A stretch of 16,687 nucleotides of DNA, taken from the NCBI GenBank assembly GCA_015487335.1, contig WFPZ01000009.1:1-16687 (forward strand). Direction: 5' to 3'. The translations under genes were made by a program, and so were the position numbers. The DNA comes from Paracoccaceae bacterium (lineage in GTDB: Bacteria; Pseudomonadota; Alphaproteobacteria; Rhodobacterales; Rhodobacteraceae). Under the pieces are notes generated by a model, which did not search any database, was not told the origin of the DNA, and was given only the letters and a program-made list of their open reading frames with translations. How positions within the stretch are numbered: the first letter of the stretch is position 1; each line of letters opens with the position of its first letter. Positions 1 through 6,233 of this stretch are shown in pieces.

Positions 1-915
1 CCCACCTTCCTGCTGTCCACGCCTTCCGCCCGCTACGTGCTGCGCCGCAAGCCGCCGGGCAAGCTGCTGAAATCGGCCCATGCGGTGGATCGGGAGTATC
101 GCGTCCAGAAGGCCCTGGCGGGCAGCGAGGTGCCGGTGGCGCGCATGCATCTGCTGTGCGAGGACGACTCGGTGATCGGCAGCGCCTTTTACGTGATGGA
201 ACATGTGGAGGGCCGGGTCTTCCTCGACCCCCGCCTGCCGGAACTGGAAAGGGCCGAACGCGGCGCGGTGATGGACGAGATGAACCGCGTGCTGGCCGCC
301 CTGCACGAGGTGGACATCGAGGCCGTGGGCCTGGCCGATTTCGGCCCTCCCGGAAATTACTACGAGCGCCAGCTGGCCCGCTGGACGAAACAGTACCGCG
401 CCTCGCAGACGGAAACCCTCGCCGACATGGACCGGCTGATCGCCGAACTGGGCACGCGCATGCCGCCCGACGACGGCCAGCGCACCCTTGTCCATGGCGA
501 CTATCGCATCGACAACATGATCTTCGCCCCCACCGGCCCGCACTGCCTTGCGGTGCTGGACTGGGAGCTTTCCACCATCGGCCATCCCTATGCCGATCTG
601 GCGGCGGTGATCATGCAGTGGCAGATGCCGGTGGGCCCCGAGGGGCGGGGGTTGGCGGGGGTGGATCGCGCGGCCCGGGGCCTGCCGTCGGACGAGGAAT
701 TCATCGCTCGCTACTGCGCGCGGCGGAGGATCGACGGGATCGGGGATTTCGGTTTCTACCTGGCCTTCTGCTTTTTCCGCATGGCGGCGATCCTGCAGGG
801 CGTGAAGAAACGCGCCCTGGACGGCAACGCCTCGAACCCGGACAAGGCGCTGCGCATGGGGCGTCATGTACCGGCCTTCGCCGCCCACGGCCTTGAGGCG
901 CTGGAGCGGGGTTGA
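1..915 (+). CDS. Phosphotransferase-family protein (ACAD10/11-like APH fold), 5'-truncated by window edge
   Basis: The reading frame is open from base 1, so the true start lies upstream; the GTG at 37 is internal, because the residues coded before it (PTFLLSTPSARY) match the normal N-terminal strand of this family. The visible 304 residues contain the glycine/lysine-rich KPPGKLL segment with SAHAVDREY, typical of phosphotransferases linked to acyl-CoA dehydrogenases. The catalytic-loop motif HGDYRIDN has its His at 493 and Asp at 499, and the metal-binding Asp of LDWE is at 559, followed by STIGHPYADLA. These match the aminoglycoside-phosphotransferase/choline-kinase fold. Eukaryotic ACAD10/11 relatives phosphorylate 4-hydroxyacyl substrates, so a role in hydroxy-acyl-CoA or fatty-acid catabolism is possible but inferred. 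It is cytoplasmic. It ends 95 bases before the next gene and is probably unrelated to the mercury genes. Confidence 0.85.
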   Translation, partial: PTFLLSTPSARYVLRRKPPGKLLKSAHAVDREYRVQKALAGSEVPVARMHLLCEDDSVIGSAFYVMEHVEGRVFLDPRLPELERAERGAVMDEMNRVLAALHEVDIEAVGLADFGPPGNYYERQLARWTKQYRASQTETLADMDRLIAELGTRMPPDDGQRTLVHGDYRIDNMIFAPTGPHCLAVLDWELSTIGHPYADLAAVIMQWQMPVGPEGRGLAGVDRAARGLPSDEEFIARYCARRRIDGIGDFGFYLAFCFFRMAAILQGVKKRALDGNASNPDKALRMGRHVPAFAAHGLEALERG

Positions 916-949
916 GCGCGCGGCTGGCACAAAGGTGATCGGTCAGGGC

Positions 950-980
950 TTGACCCTGTAGTCGGTACAGGCCCCATCCT
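950..980 (+). promoter_or_regulatory. Putative MerR-type promoter/operator of the VTT-like membrane protein gene
   Basis: A -35 box TTGACC (950-955) is followed by a 19-bp spacer (956-974) and a weak -10 CATCCT (975-980). The spacer holds the perfect dyad CTGTA (956-960), GTCGG, TACAG (966-970); adding the flanking C and G (955, 971) makes it 6+5+6. A 19-bp spacer with a dyad between -35 and -10 is the hallmark of promoters twisted open by activated MerR-family regulators. The same CTGTA-N5-TACAG dyad, at the same place in a 19-bp spacer, occurs at 2133-2163 in front of merT. Control by the MerR encoded nearby is inferred. Confidence 0.75.
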
Positions 981-1010
981 GGGGCCGGATCTGCAATCGG
1001 AAAGGCACAC

Positions 1011-1691
1011 ATGAATTCCACTGGGACCCTGCCGGGGCGGTTGCGCCGCGCCTGGCCCGTTGTCTGGCGACTGGCCCTGCTGGTGGCGGCGGTCGGGGCC
1101 GTCAACCTGGGCGCGGGTTGGCTGATCGAGGCCTGGTCCGGCGTGCTCACCCCCCAGGGCAAGATGATGCTGAACGCCACCGTGCTGGCGGTGCTGCTGC
1201 TCTATGCGCTTCTTCTGGCCATTCCTTTCGTTCCCGGCGTCGAGATCGGGATCTCCCTGCTCATTGCCCATGGCAGCGATGCCGCCCCCTTCGTCTATGT
1301 GGCAACTCTGGCGGGGCTTTCGCTGAGCTACCTGCTGGGCGTGGCCTTCTCGGACAGGTTTTCCTGTCGTTTCCTTGCAACGCTCGGCCTCAACCGGGCC
1401 TGCGCCTTCGTGGACGAGATGAAGGAGATGAACCGCGAGCAACGGCTGCAGCGGCTGCATGACAGCCTGCCGGACTGGGTGGCAGGCTGGGTCCTGCGCC
1501 GCCGCCATCTGTTGCTGGCGCTGATGCTGAACCTGCCGGGCAACGGCCTGATCGGCGGTGGCGGCGGGATCGCCCTGATAGCCGGGCTGAGCCGGACGTT
1601 TTCGGGGTCGGGATTTCTGGCCACCATCGCCCTGGGTACGCTGCCGGTGCCGTTGGCCGTCTATTTCTTCGGGCCGGGCCTGATGGGCTGA
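1011..1691 (+). CDS. Multi-pass membrane protein, divergent VTT/DedA/TVP38-like, probable MerR-regulated
   Basis: A 226-residue integral membrane protein. ATG 1011 is preceded by AAAGG (1001-1005). Hydrophobic segments lie at about residues 20-38, 54-72, 92-112, 167-192 and 201-222. Two halves each carry a Pro/Gly-rich motif: IPFVPGVEIG (71-80) before a segment ending SYLLG, and LNLPGNGLIGGGGG (173-186) followed by FLATIALGTLPVPLAVYFFG. This pairing of Pro/Gly-rich re-entrant loops with transmembrane helices resembles the VTT (SNARE-associated/DedA/TVP38) superfamily; that assignment is by eye. A charged loop (134-166) joins the halves. Two single cysteines (119, 131) are present but no CC or CxxC pair, so it is unlike MerT, MerC or MerF. 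Its promoter has a MerR-type operator and its 3' end overlaps convergent merR by 31 bp. A role in mercury or thiol/envelope homeostasis is suggested by regulation only. Confidence 0.8.
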   Translation: MNSTGTLPGRLRRAWPVVWRLALLVAAVGAVNLGAGWLIEAWSGVLTPQGKMMLNATVLAVLLLYALLLAIPFVPGVEIGISLLIAHGSDAAPFVYVATLAGLSLSYLLGVAFSDRFSCRFLATLGLNRACAFVDEMKEMNREQRLQRLHDSLPDWVAGWVLRRRHLLLALMLNLPGNGLIGGGGGIALIAGLSRTFSGSGFLATIALGTLPVPLAVYFFGPGLMG

Positions 1692-2122
1692 GCGTTGCGC
1701 GTGCTGTCTGCGGCCAGCGCGTCGATCACCGCGCATTCGGGCACGTCGCGCCCCGAACAACGCGAGACCGTCTCGGCCAGCACCGCCTCGATCCGGCGCA
1801 GATCGGCGATGCGTTCGCGCACGTCCTCGAGGTGGTCGCGGGCCAGCGCCTCGACCTCGGCGCAGCTTTGCATGCCGCCGTCCACCAGTGCCAGCAGGCT
1901 GCGCACCTCCTCGAGGCTGAAGCCCAGGTCGCGCGCCCGCATGACGAAGCTCAGCCGCGCCACGTGGGCCTCGTCGTAGCAGCGATAGCCGTTGGCGCTG
2001 CGCGGCGGGGCGGGCATCACGCCGATCTTCTCGTAGTAGCGGATGGTCTCCAGGTTGCAGCCGGTGGCGCGGGCCAGATCGGCCCGGTGAAGGCAGTTGC
2101 CGCGTTTGTGTGGCCGGGTCAT
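1661..2122 (-). CDS. merR: MerR, Hg(II)-responsive transcriptional regulator
   Basis: A 153-residue MerR-family activator/repressor. The ATG at 2122 is chosen because AAGGGGA (minus strand, 2128-2134) lies just upstream; the longer frame to 2182 would place the operator inside the gene. The winged helix-turn-helix is seen in NLETIRYYEKIGVMPAPPRS (about 23-42), then NGYRCY and the long dimerisation helix (about 88-117, AEVEALARDHLEDVRERIADL). Cysteines 87, 122 and 130 occupy the positions of the three Hg-binding cysteines of Tn501/Tn21 MerR. The last two are separated by seven residues, one fewer than in classical MerR, and by the same number as in CueR; retention of the first Cys (Ser in CueR) argues for Hg(II) or another divalent metal rather than Cu(I). 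The gene is divergent from merT, and its ribosome-binding site abuts the -35 box of the merT promoter. Its 3' end overlaps the convergent membrane protein gene. Confidence 0.93.
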   Translation of the reverse strand: MTRPHKRGNCLHRADLARATGCNLETIRYYEKIGVMPAPPRSANGYRCYDEAHVARLSFVMRARDLGFSLEEVRSLLALVDGGMQSCAEVEALARDHLEDVRERIADLRRIEAVLAETVSRCSGRDVPECAVIDALAADSTRNAQPIRPGPKK

Positions 2123-2132
2123 GAAAATCCCC

Positions 2133-2163
2133 TTGAGCCTGTACCGCCTACAGACCTTAGGCA
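2133..2163 (+). promoter_or_regulatory. merOP: MerR operator and merT promoter
   Basis: A -35 box TTGAGC (2133-2138), 19-bp spacer (2139-2157) and poor -10 TAGGCA (2158-2163). The spacer contains the perfect dyad CTGTA (2139-2143), CCGCC, TACAG (2149-2153). Weak -10 plus over-long spacer is the classical mer arrangement, in which Hg-MerR realigns the promoter elements. It lies in the 71-bp gap between merR and merT and probably also governs merR autoregulation. Confidence 0.85.
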
Positions 2164-2193
2164 GGGGGCGAGTGAAGAACAAGGGTGATTCGC

Positions 2194-2589
2194 ATGGCGC
2201 AGACCGTATCGGGAAGTGATGATCTGCCGCAGGACCGGCCGACTGGCGAACGCGTGGCCACCGCCGGCAGTCTGCTGGGCGCGCTGGCCATGACCTCGTG
2301 CTGCATCCTGCCTCTGGTGCTGGTCAGTCTTGGCGTGGGCGGGGTGTGGATTGCGCAGTTGACGGCGCTTTACGAATACAAGTGGTATACCTTCACCATC
2401 GCCAGCGCCTTCATCGGCTGGGGATTCTGGAAGGTCTATCGCCCGGCGGGCGGAGAATGCGCCGCCGATGCCGCCTGCGCCCGCCCGGTGAACCGCCGCC
2501 TGATGAAGGCCTCGCTGTGGTTCGCGACGGTGGTGGTGCTGATTGCGCTGATCTTCCCCTATGTCACCCCCTACATCCTCAGTTTCTGA
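2194..2589 (+). CDS. merT: MerT, inner-membrane mercuric ion transporter
   Basis: A 131-residue protein that moves Hg(II) from periplasmic MerP through the inner membrane to MerA. The first transmembrane helix (about 24-46) carries the vicinal pair C36-C37 in MTSCCILP; a cytoplasmic loop carries the second pair C89/C95 in GECAADAACAR; helices 2 and 3 are at about 64-80 and 107-129. Length and three-helix layout are normal for MerT. ATG 2194 is preferred over the in-frame GTG at 2185 because AAGGG (2181-2185) is spaced 8 bases from it. The N-terminal 22 residues are hydrophilic and slightly longer than in Tn501 MerT. It is the first gene of the mer operon, directly downstream of merOP, with 14 bp to merP. 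Confidence 0.95.
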   Translation: MAQTVSGSDDLPQDRPTGERVATAGSLLGALAMTSCCILPLVLVSLGVGGVWIAQLTALYEYKWYTFTIASAFIGWGFWKVYRPAGGECAADAACARPVNRRLMKASLWFATVVVLIALIFPYVTPYILSF

Positions 2590-2603
2590 GCAGGAGGAAC
2601 ACC

Positions 2604-2909
2604 ATGAAGAAACTCGCCCTTTCCGCGCTGCTGGCGGTTTTCGCGGCCCTTTCCGCGCAGGCCGCGCCGCGGCAGGCGAAGATCGAGGTCTCCGGCATGA
2701 CCTGCCCGTCGTGCCCCTATATCGCGGCCCAGGCGGTGGAATCGATCGAGTCAGTCGAGATCACCAACGGTTTTTACGACGAGGCCGCGAAGCTGGTGAT
2801 CTTCGATCTGACCTATGACGATGCCGTGACCACCCTGGCCGAAATTGTCGCGGCCCCCGGGGAATACGGCTATCCGGGCCGTGTGCTGGAAGGGGGGCCT
2901 GATTCATGA
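2604..2909 (+). CDS. merP: MerP, periplasmic mercury-binding protein
   Basis: A 101-residue periplasmic heavy-metal-associated (HMA) domain protein that captures Hg(II) and hands it to MerT. Residues 1-20 form a Sec signal peptide (KK, hydrophobic core, AQA cleavage site). The mature part is one HMA domain with the metal-binding motif GMTCPSC (C34, C37). A SCPY follows in place of the usual SCPI, and a GYPGRV ending resembles the GYPS of other MerPs. AGGAGG (2592-2597) is an excellent ribosome-binding site for ATG 2604. The stop overlaps the next start in ATGA (2906-2909), so merF is probably translationally coupled. Confidence 0.95.
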   Translation: MKKLALSALLAVFAALSAQAAPRQAKIEVSGMTCPSCPYIAAQAVESIESVEITNGFYDEAAKLVIFDLTYDDAVTTLAEIVAAPGEYGYPGRVLEGGPDS

Positions 2910-3337
2910 ATGCACAAGCGCCGGGGCCGGGAACATCGCAGACCGGGAAACAGACAGACATGAATGACGACAAGCTGCTGCGCCGGGGGCTGATCGGCAG
3001 CGTCATCGCCGCCATCTGCTGCTTTACCCCGCTGCTGGTCGTGCTCGTGGCGGGGGTGGGGCTTTCGGCGCTGGTGGGCTGGCTCGACTACGCGTTGTTC
3101 CCGATGCTGTTCGCCTCGCTTGGCGTGGTGGCCCATGCGCTGTGGATCCGCGCCGGACGGCCGGGCGCCAGCCCGCGAAATGCGATCGTCATCGCGGTGG
3201 TCGCGCTCTCGCTGCTGCTGTTCTGGCTGCAGTTTCGCTATGCGCTGCGCATCTCGGTTGGCGCGGCGCTGGCGGTGGCGCTTTACGGCTTCTGGCTGTC
3301 GCGAAGCGGTGGTCAGGCGCGTGCCGATGAAAGCTGA
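2906..3337 (+). CDS. merF: MerF-type mercury transporter, four-helix variant
   Basis: A 143-residue membrane protein. The core GLIGSVIAAICCFTPLL (about 28-44) followed by VGLSALVGWLDYALFP is the MerF signature, with one vicinal Cys pair (C38-C39) in helix 1. Usual MerF is about 80 residues with two helices and a second Cys pair. Here the second pair is absent and two further helices (about 92-110 and 113-131) follow, giving a four-helix layout reminiscent of MerC in size. The start is uncertain: ATG 2906 overlaps the merP stop and follows AAGGGGGG (2890-2897), but ATG 2960 (MNDDKLLRRG) better matches the family N-terminus; residues 1-18 are polar and unconserved-looking. It probably gives a second Hg(II) entry route alongside MerT. 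Confidence 0.85.
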   Translation: MNAQAPGPGTSQTGKQTDMNDDKLLRRGLIGSVIAAICCFTPLLVVLVAGVGLSALVGWLDYALFPMLFASLGVVAHALWIRAGRPGASPRNAIVIAVVALSLLLFWLQFRYALRISVGAALAVALYGFWLSRSGGQARADES

Positions 3338-3379
3338 AGCCTGCCCACCGGCAGACATCCCGCATTGGAGGAACCGGCC

Positions 3380-4807
3380 ATGAAAGACTGCTGCGACAAG
3401 CCCGAAGACGGCACATACGATCTGGTGGTGATCGGGGCCGGCTCTGCCGGGTTCTCGGCTGCGATCACGGCCGCGGGCGGGGGCAGGCGCGTGGCGCTGA
3501 TCGGCCATGGCACCATTGGCGGCACCTGCGTGAATGTGGGCTGCGTCCCCTCCAAGGCGATGATCCGGGTGGCAGAGGCGGTACATTCGGGCCGCTCCGC
3601 GGCGCGTTTTCCGGGCATCGGGCCGTGCGAGCACACGGTGGACTGGCCATCGGTGCAGACCGCCAAGGAGGCGCTGGTTGCCGAGCTGCGGCAGAAGAAA
3701 TACGCTGATCTGCTGCCTACCTACGAGGGGGTGGACTATATCGAGGAAGGCCCCGCGCGGCTGGTCGAGGGCGGCGTGCAGGTGGGCGGGCGGGTCATCC
3801 GCGCACCCCGGATCATCATCGCGACCGGCAGCCGGGCGATGATCCCGCAGATTGACGGTATCGGCGAGGTGCCCGTACTCGACAGCACGTCTCTGCTGGA
3901 ACTGGAGGAAAGGCCCGGCAGCCTGATCTTCCTCGGGGGCGGTTATATCGGCGCGGAACTGGCGCAGATGATGGCGCGGATGGGCGCGGAGGTGACGCTG
4001 GTCACCCGATCGCGGTTGCTTTCGGGGGCCGAGCCCGAGGTTTCTCTGGCGCTGAAGGAGGCGCTTGTGGACGAGGGGATCACGGTTCTCGACGGGCTGT
4101 CCTACCGCCAGCTCTCCGGCGATGAGGATTCGGTCACGTTGACGGTGGAGCGTGGCGGCAAGAACGTCGAGATCACGGCCGAGAAGCTGGTGCTGACGGC
4201 GGGCCGGGTGGCCAATACCGAAGACATGGGGCTGGAAGAGGCGGGGGTGGAGCTGGACGCGCGCGGCTCCATCCGCGTGGGCGACGACATGCAGACCACG
4301 GTGCCGGGCATCTTTGCCGCCGGCGATGTCACAGACCGCGACCGTTTCGTCTACATGGCGGCCTACGGGGCGCGGCTGGCGGCCACCAACGCGGTGCTTG
4401 GCGGGCAGGAGCGCTATGACAATTCCACCATGCCCTGGGTGGTGTTCACCGATCCGCAGGTGGCCGGCGTCGGGCTGAGCGAGGCGGCGGCGCGCGCCGG
4501 CGGCCTTGAGGTGAAGACCTCCGTTCTGACGCTGGACAACGTGCCCCGGGCCCTGGCGGCGCGCGACACCCGCGGGCTGATCAAGCTGGTGGCCGAGGCC
4601 GGCAGCGGCCGGCTGCTGGGCGGGCAGATCATCGCCCCCGAGGGCGCCGACAGCATCCAGACCCTGGCCATGGCGCTCAGGGCCGGGATGACGGCGAAAG
4701 AGCTGGGCGAGACCATCTTCCCCTATCTCACCACGGTCGAGGGGTTGAAGCTCGCGGCCCAGACCTTCGACATGGACGTGGCGAAACTGTCCTGCTGCGC
4801 GGGATAG
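3380..4807 (+). CDS. merA: MerA, mercuric reductase (core form without NmerA domain)
   Basis: A 475-residue cytoplasmic flavoenzyme that reduces Hg(II) to volatile Hg(0) with NADPH. FAD-binding GAGSAG lies at 19-24, the redox-active disulfide GGTCVNVGC at 47-55 (C50, C55), the NADPH-binding GGGYIGAE in the middle, and FAD-contacting GIFAAGDVTD later. The C-terminal vicinal pair C472-C473 in KLSCCAG, which delivers Hg(II) to the partner subunit's active site, is intact, as is FPYLTTVEGLKLAAQTF. These separate MerA from dihydrolipoamide dehydrogenase, which has a His-Pro motif there. The N-terminal HMA domain of Tn501 MerA is missing, but a CC pair (C4-C5) sits at the extreme N-terminus. GGAGGA (3367-3372) supports ATG 3380. 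It lies 42 bp after merF and 23 bp before the CcdA-like gene. Confidence 0.96.
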   Translation: MKDCCDKPEDGTYDLVVIGAGSAGFSAAITAAGGGRRVALIGHGTIGGTCVNVGCVPSKAMIRVAEAVHSGRSAARFPGIGPCEHTVDWPSVQTAKEALVAELRQKKYADLLPTYEGVDYIEEGPARLVEGGVQVGGRVIRAPRIIIATGSRAMIPQIDGIGEVPVLDSTSLLELEERPGSLIFLGGGYIGAELAQMMARMGAEVTLVTRSRLLSGAEPEVSLALKEALVDEGITVLDGLSYRQLSGDEDSVTLTVERGGKNVEITAEKLVLTAGRVANTEDMGLEEAGVELDARGSIRVGDDMQTTVPGIFAAGDVTDRDRFVYMAAYGARLAATNAVLGGQERYDNSTMPWVVFTDPQVAGVGLSEAAARAGGLEVKTSVLTLDNVPRALAARDTRGLIKLVAEAGSGRLLGGQIIAPEGADSIQTLAMALRAGMTAKELGETIFPYLTTVEGLKLAAQTFDMDVAKLSCCAG

Positions 4808-4830
4808 CGGGCCGGGGAGGGGCAGGCGGC

Positions 4831-5688
4831 ATGGAACCGGCACTGGCATTTGCCTTCACCGCGGGTGCGGTGGCCACCGTCAACCCTTGCGGTTTCGCCC
4901 TGCTGCCGGCCTGGTTTGCCCGCCAGCTTGCCGGCCGTCCCGGCGAGGGTGCCGCGCGGCGGGTCCTGCGCGCGGTGACGGGCGGTCTTGCAACCACGGC
5001 GGGCTTTGTCGGGGTGTTCGCGGTTGCGGCACTTGTGATCGGCTCGGGGGCGGCCTGGCTCGGGGCCGTGCTGCCCTGGGCGGGGGTGGCGCTGGGCGGC
5101 GGGCTGATGGCGGCCGGCGCACTGTGGCTGTTCGATCTGAGGCTGCCGGGCCTGCCGGTGGTGAACAGCTGCCGCCGCGCCTCCGAGAGGTTCGGCGCCT
5201 TCGGTTTCGGCCTGTCTTACGGGTTCATCTCGCTGTCATGCTCGCTGCCGGTCTTCGTGGCCGCGGCGGGGGCGGCCTTTGCGGCGGAAGGCGCCCTGTC
5301 GGTGACCAATGTGCTGGCCTACCTGGCGGGTGCGGCCAGCGTTCTGCTGGTGATCGCGCTGATCGCCGCCGTCTCGGGCGCGGCCGCCCTCGGGGGGCTG
5401 GGCACGCGCGGGCGGGGCCTGCGGAGGTTTTCGGGCGCGCTCACCGCGCTGGCGGGGGTATACGTGTTTCTCTACTGGGGGCAGCTGCTGTTCGGCGATG
5501 CGCCGTGGATGCGCGAGATCCTCGACAGGGGCGGCACCCTCTCGGCGGGGCTGGCGCGCTTTCTCTCCGAAGGGGTGAGCCCGGCGGCGCTGCTTCTGGC
5601 GCTTGCCGGCGCGATGCTGCTGGCCTGGTGGCTGTGGCAGTTCCGGCCCGCCCCGGAGCCCCGGTCTTCAGACGCCCACGAAACGTGA
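4831..5688 (+). CDS. CcdA/DsbD-beta-like membrane protein, last gene of mer operon
   Basis: A 285-residue integral membrane protein with the two family motifs: NPCGFALLP (C20) in the first helix and SLSCSLPVF (C137) in the fourth. These are the pair of membrane-embedded cysteines by which CcdA/DsbD transports reducing equivalents across the inner membrane. A third cysteine (C114) lies in the loop before that helix. Six or more hydrophobic segments are evident, with a longer C-terminal tail than plain CcdA. GGGGAGGGG (4814-4822) precedes ATG 4831, 23 bp after merA, so it is almost certainly in the mer operon. It could keep MerP/MerT cysteines reduced or act as a Hg(II)/organomercurial transporter; CcdA-like proteins have been annotated as mercury transporters elsewhere. 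Function is inferred from context. Its 3' end overlaps the convergent regulator gene by 21 bp. Confidence 0.85.
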   Translation: MEPALAFAFTAGAVATVNPCGFALLPAWFARQLAGRPGEGAARRVLRAVTGGLATTAGFVGVFAVAALVIGSGAAWLGAVLPWAGVALGGGLMAAGALWLFDLRLPGLPVVNSCRRASERFGAFGFGLSYGFISLSCSLPVFVAAAGAAFAAEGALSVTNVLAYLAGAASVLLVIALIAAVSGAAALGGLGTRGRGLRRFSGALTALAGVYVFLYWGQLLFGDAPWMREILDRGGTLSAGLARFLSEGVSPAALLLALAGAMLLAWWLWQFRPAPEPRSSDAHET

Positions 5689-6216
5689 CAGAAGTTCGGT
5701 GGTATTGCGCGCCCCGGTCTTCTTGAGCAGCCGCGAACGGATGTCCTCGATGGTGCGATGCGACAGCCCCAGTTCGAGGGCGATCTCCTTGCTGGTGCGC
5801 CCCTTGTGAAGCCCCGCCACCACCTGGCGCTCGCGAGCGCTGAGCATCTGCGAGGGCGGCGGGGCGGACATCTCGGCAAAGCTGAGAATGACCGAGGCCA
5901 GGGGTTCGTGCGGGGTCAGGGTCGAGGCCCGCACCCGGCACCAGAAGGCCGAACCGTCGCGCCGGGCCATCAGGCGCTCGTCGGAATAGGGCCTGCCGAT
6001 GCTGAGCGCGGGGATCCCGACGTCGCGGATCTGCTCGAACTCGCGCCGCGAGGGATAGAGAATCTCGAAGGAGCGCCCGGCCAGCTCTTCGGGATCGTAG
6101 CCGAACATGGCCGCGAAGGTCAGGTTGCAGGTGCGGATCACCCGGTGCCCGGAATGCACGATGCCGATCGGCGCATGCAGGAAGATCCTGGCAATTTCCG
6201 CGCTGTCTGCCGCCAC
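5668..6216 (-). CDS. PAS domain-LuxR-type HTH transcriptional regulator
   Basis: A 182-residue regulator. An N-terminal PAS fold (about 8-115) shows APIGIV, NLTFAAMFGYDPEELAGRS and the RRDGSAFWCRV strand. A C-terminal LuxR/GerE helix-turn-helix (about 125-182) shows LSARERQVVAGLHKGRTSKE, GLSHRTIEDIRSRLLKKTGA and TTELLSRF. The start is taken at GTG 6216 because GGAGG lies 5 bases upstream; the longer frame opens with TTG 6249 and has no ribosome-binding site. There is no receiver domain, so it is not a phospho-regulator; it should sense through the PAS domain. Ligand is unknown. It is divergent from the M20 hydrolase/ABC transporter genes and is the obvious candidate to control them. A CACGGT-N9-ACCGTG dyad lies just upstream. 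Confidence 0.85.
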   Translation of the reverse strand: MAADSAEIARIFLHAPIGIVHSGHRVIRTCNLTFAAMFGYDPEELAGRSFEILYPSRREFEQIRDVGIPALSIGRPYSDERLMARRDGSAFWCRVRASTLTPHEPLASVILSFAEMSAPPPSQMLSARERQVVAGLHKGRTSKEIALELGLSHRTIEDIRSRLLKKTGARNTTELLSRFVGV

Positions 6217-6233
6217 CCGAACCTCCGTGATTC

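Noticed and set aside
1661..2122. Regulator could be CueR because of the C-x7-C loop
   Set aside because: The third metal-binding Cys (C87), which is Ser in CueR, is present, and the divergent operon is a full mercury operon.
2123..2182. Longer merR starting at 2182
   Set aside because: It would put the merT operator and -35/-10 elements inside merR, and the extra 20 residues do not resemble MerR N-termini; ATG 2122 has a good ribosome-binding site.
2906..3337. The merF-position gene could be merC
   Set aside because: Size and four helices resemble MerC, but the helix-1 motif AAICCFTPLL and the VGLSALVGWLDY segment are those of MerF.
2870..4849. A 659-codon minus-strand frame
   Set aside because: It is antisense to merF and merA and has the same His/Arg/Gln-rich composition with no motif.
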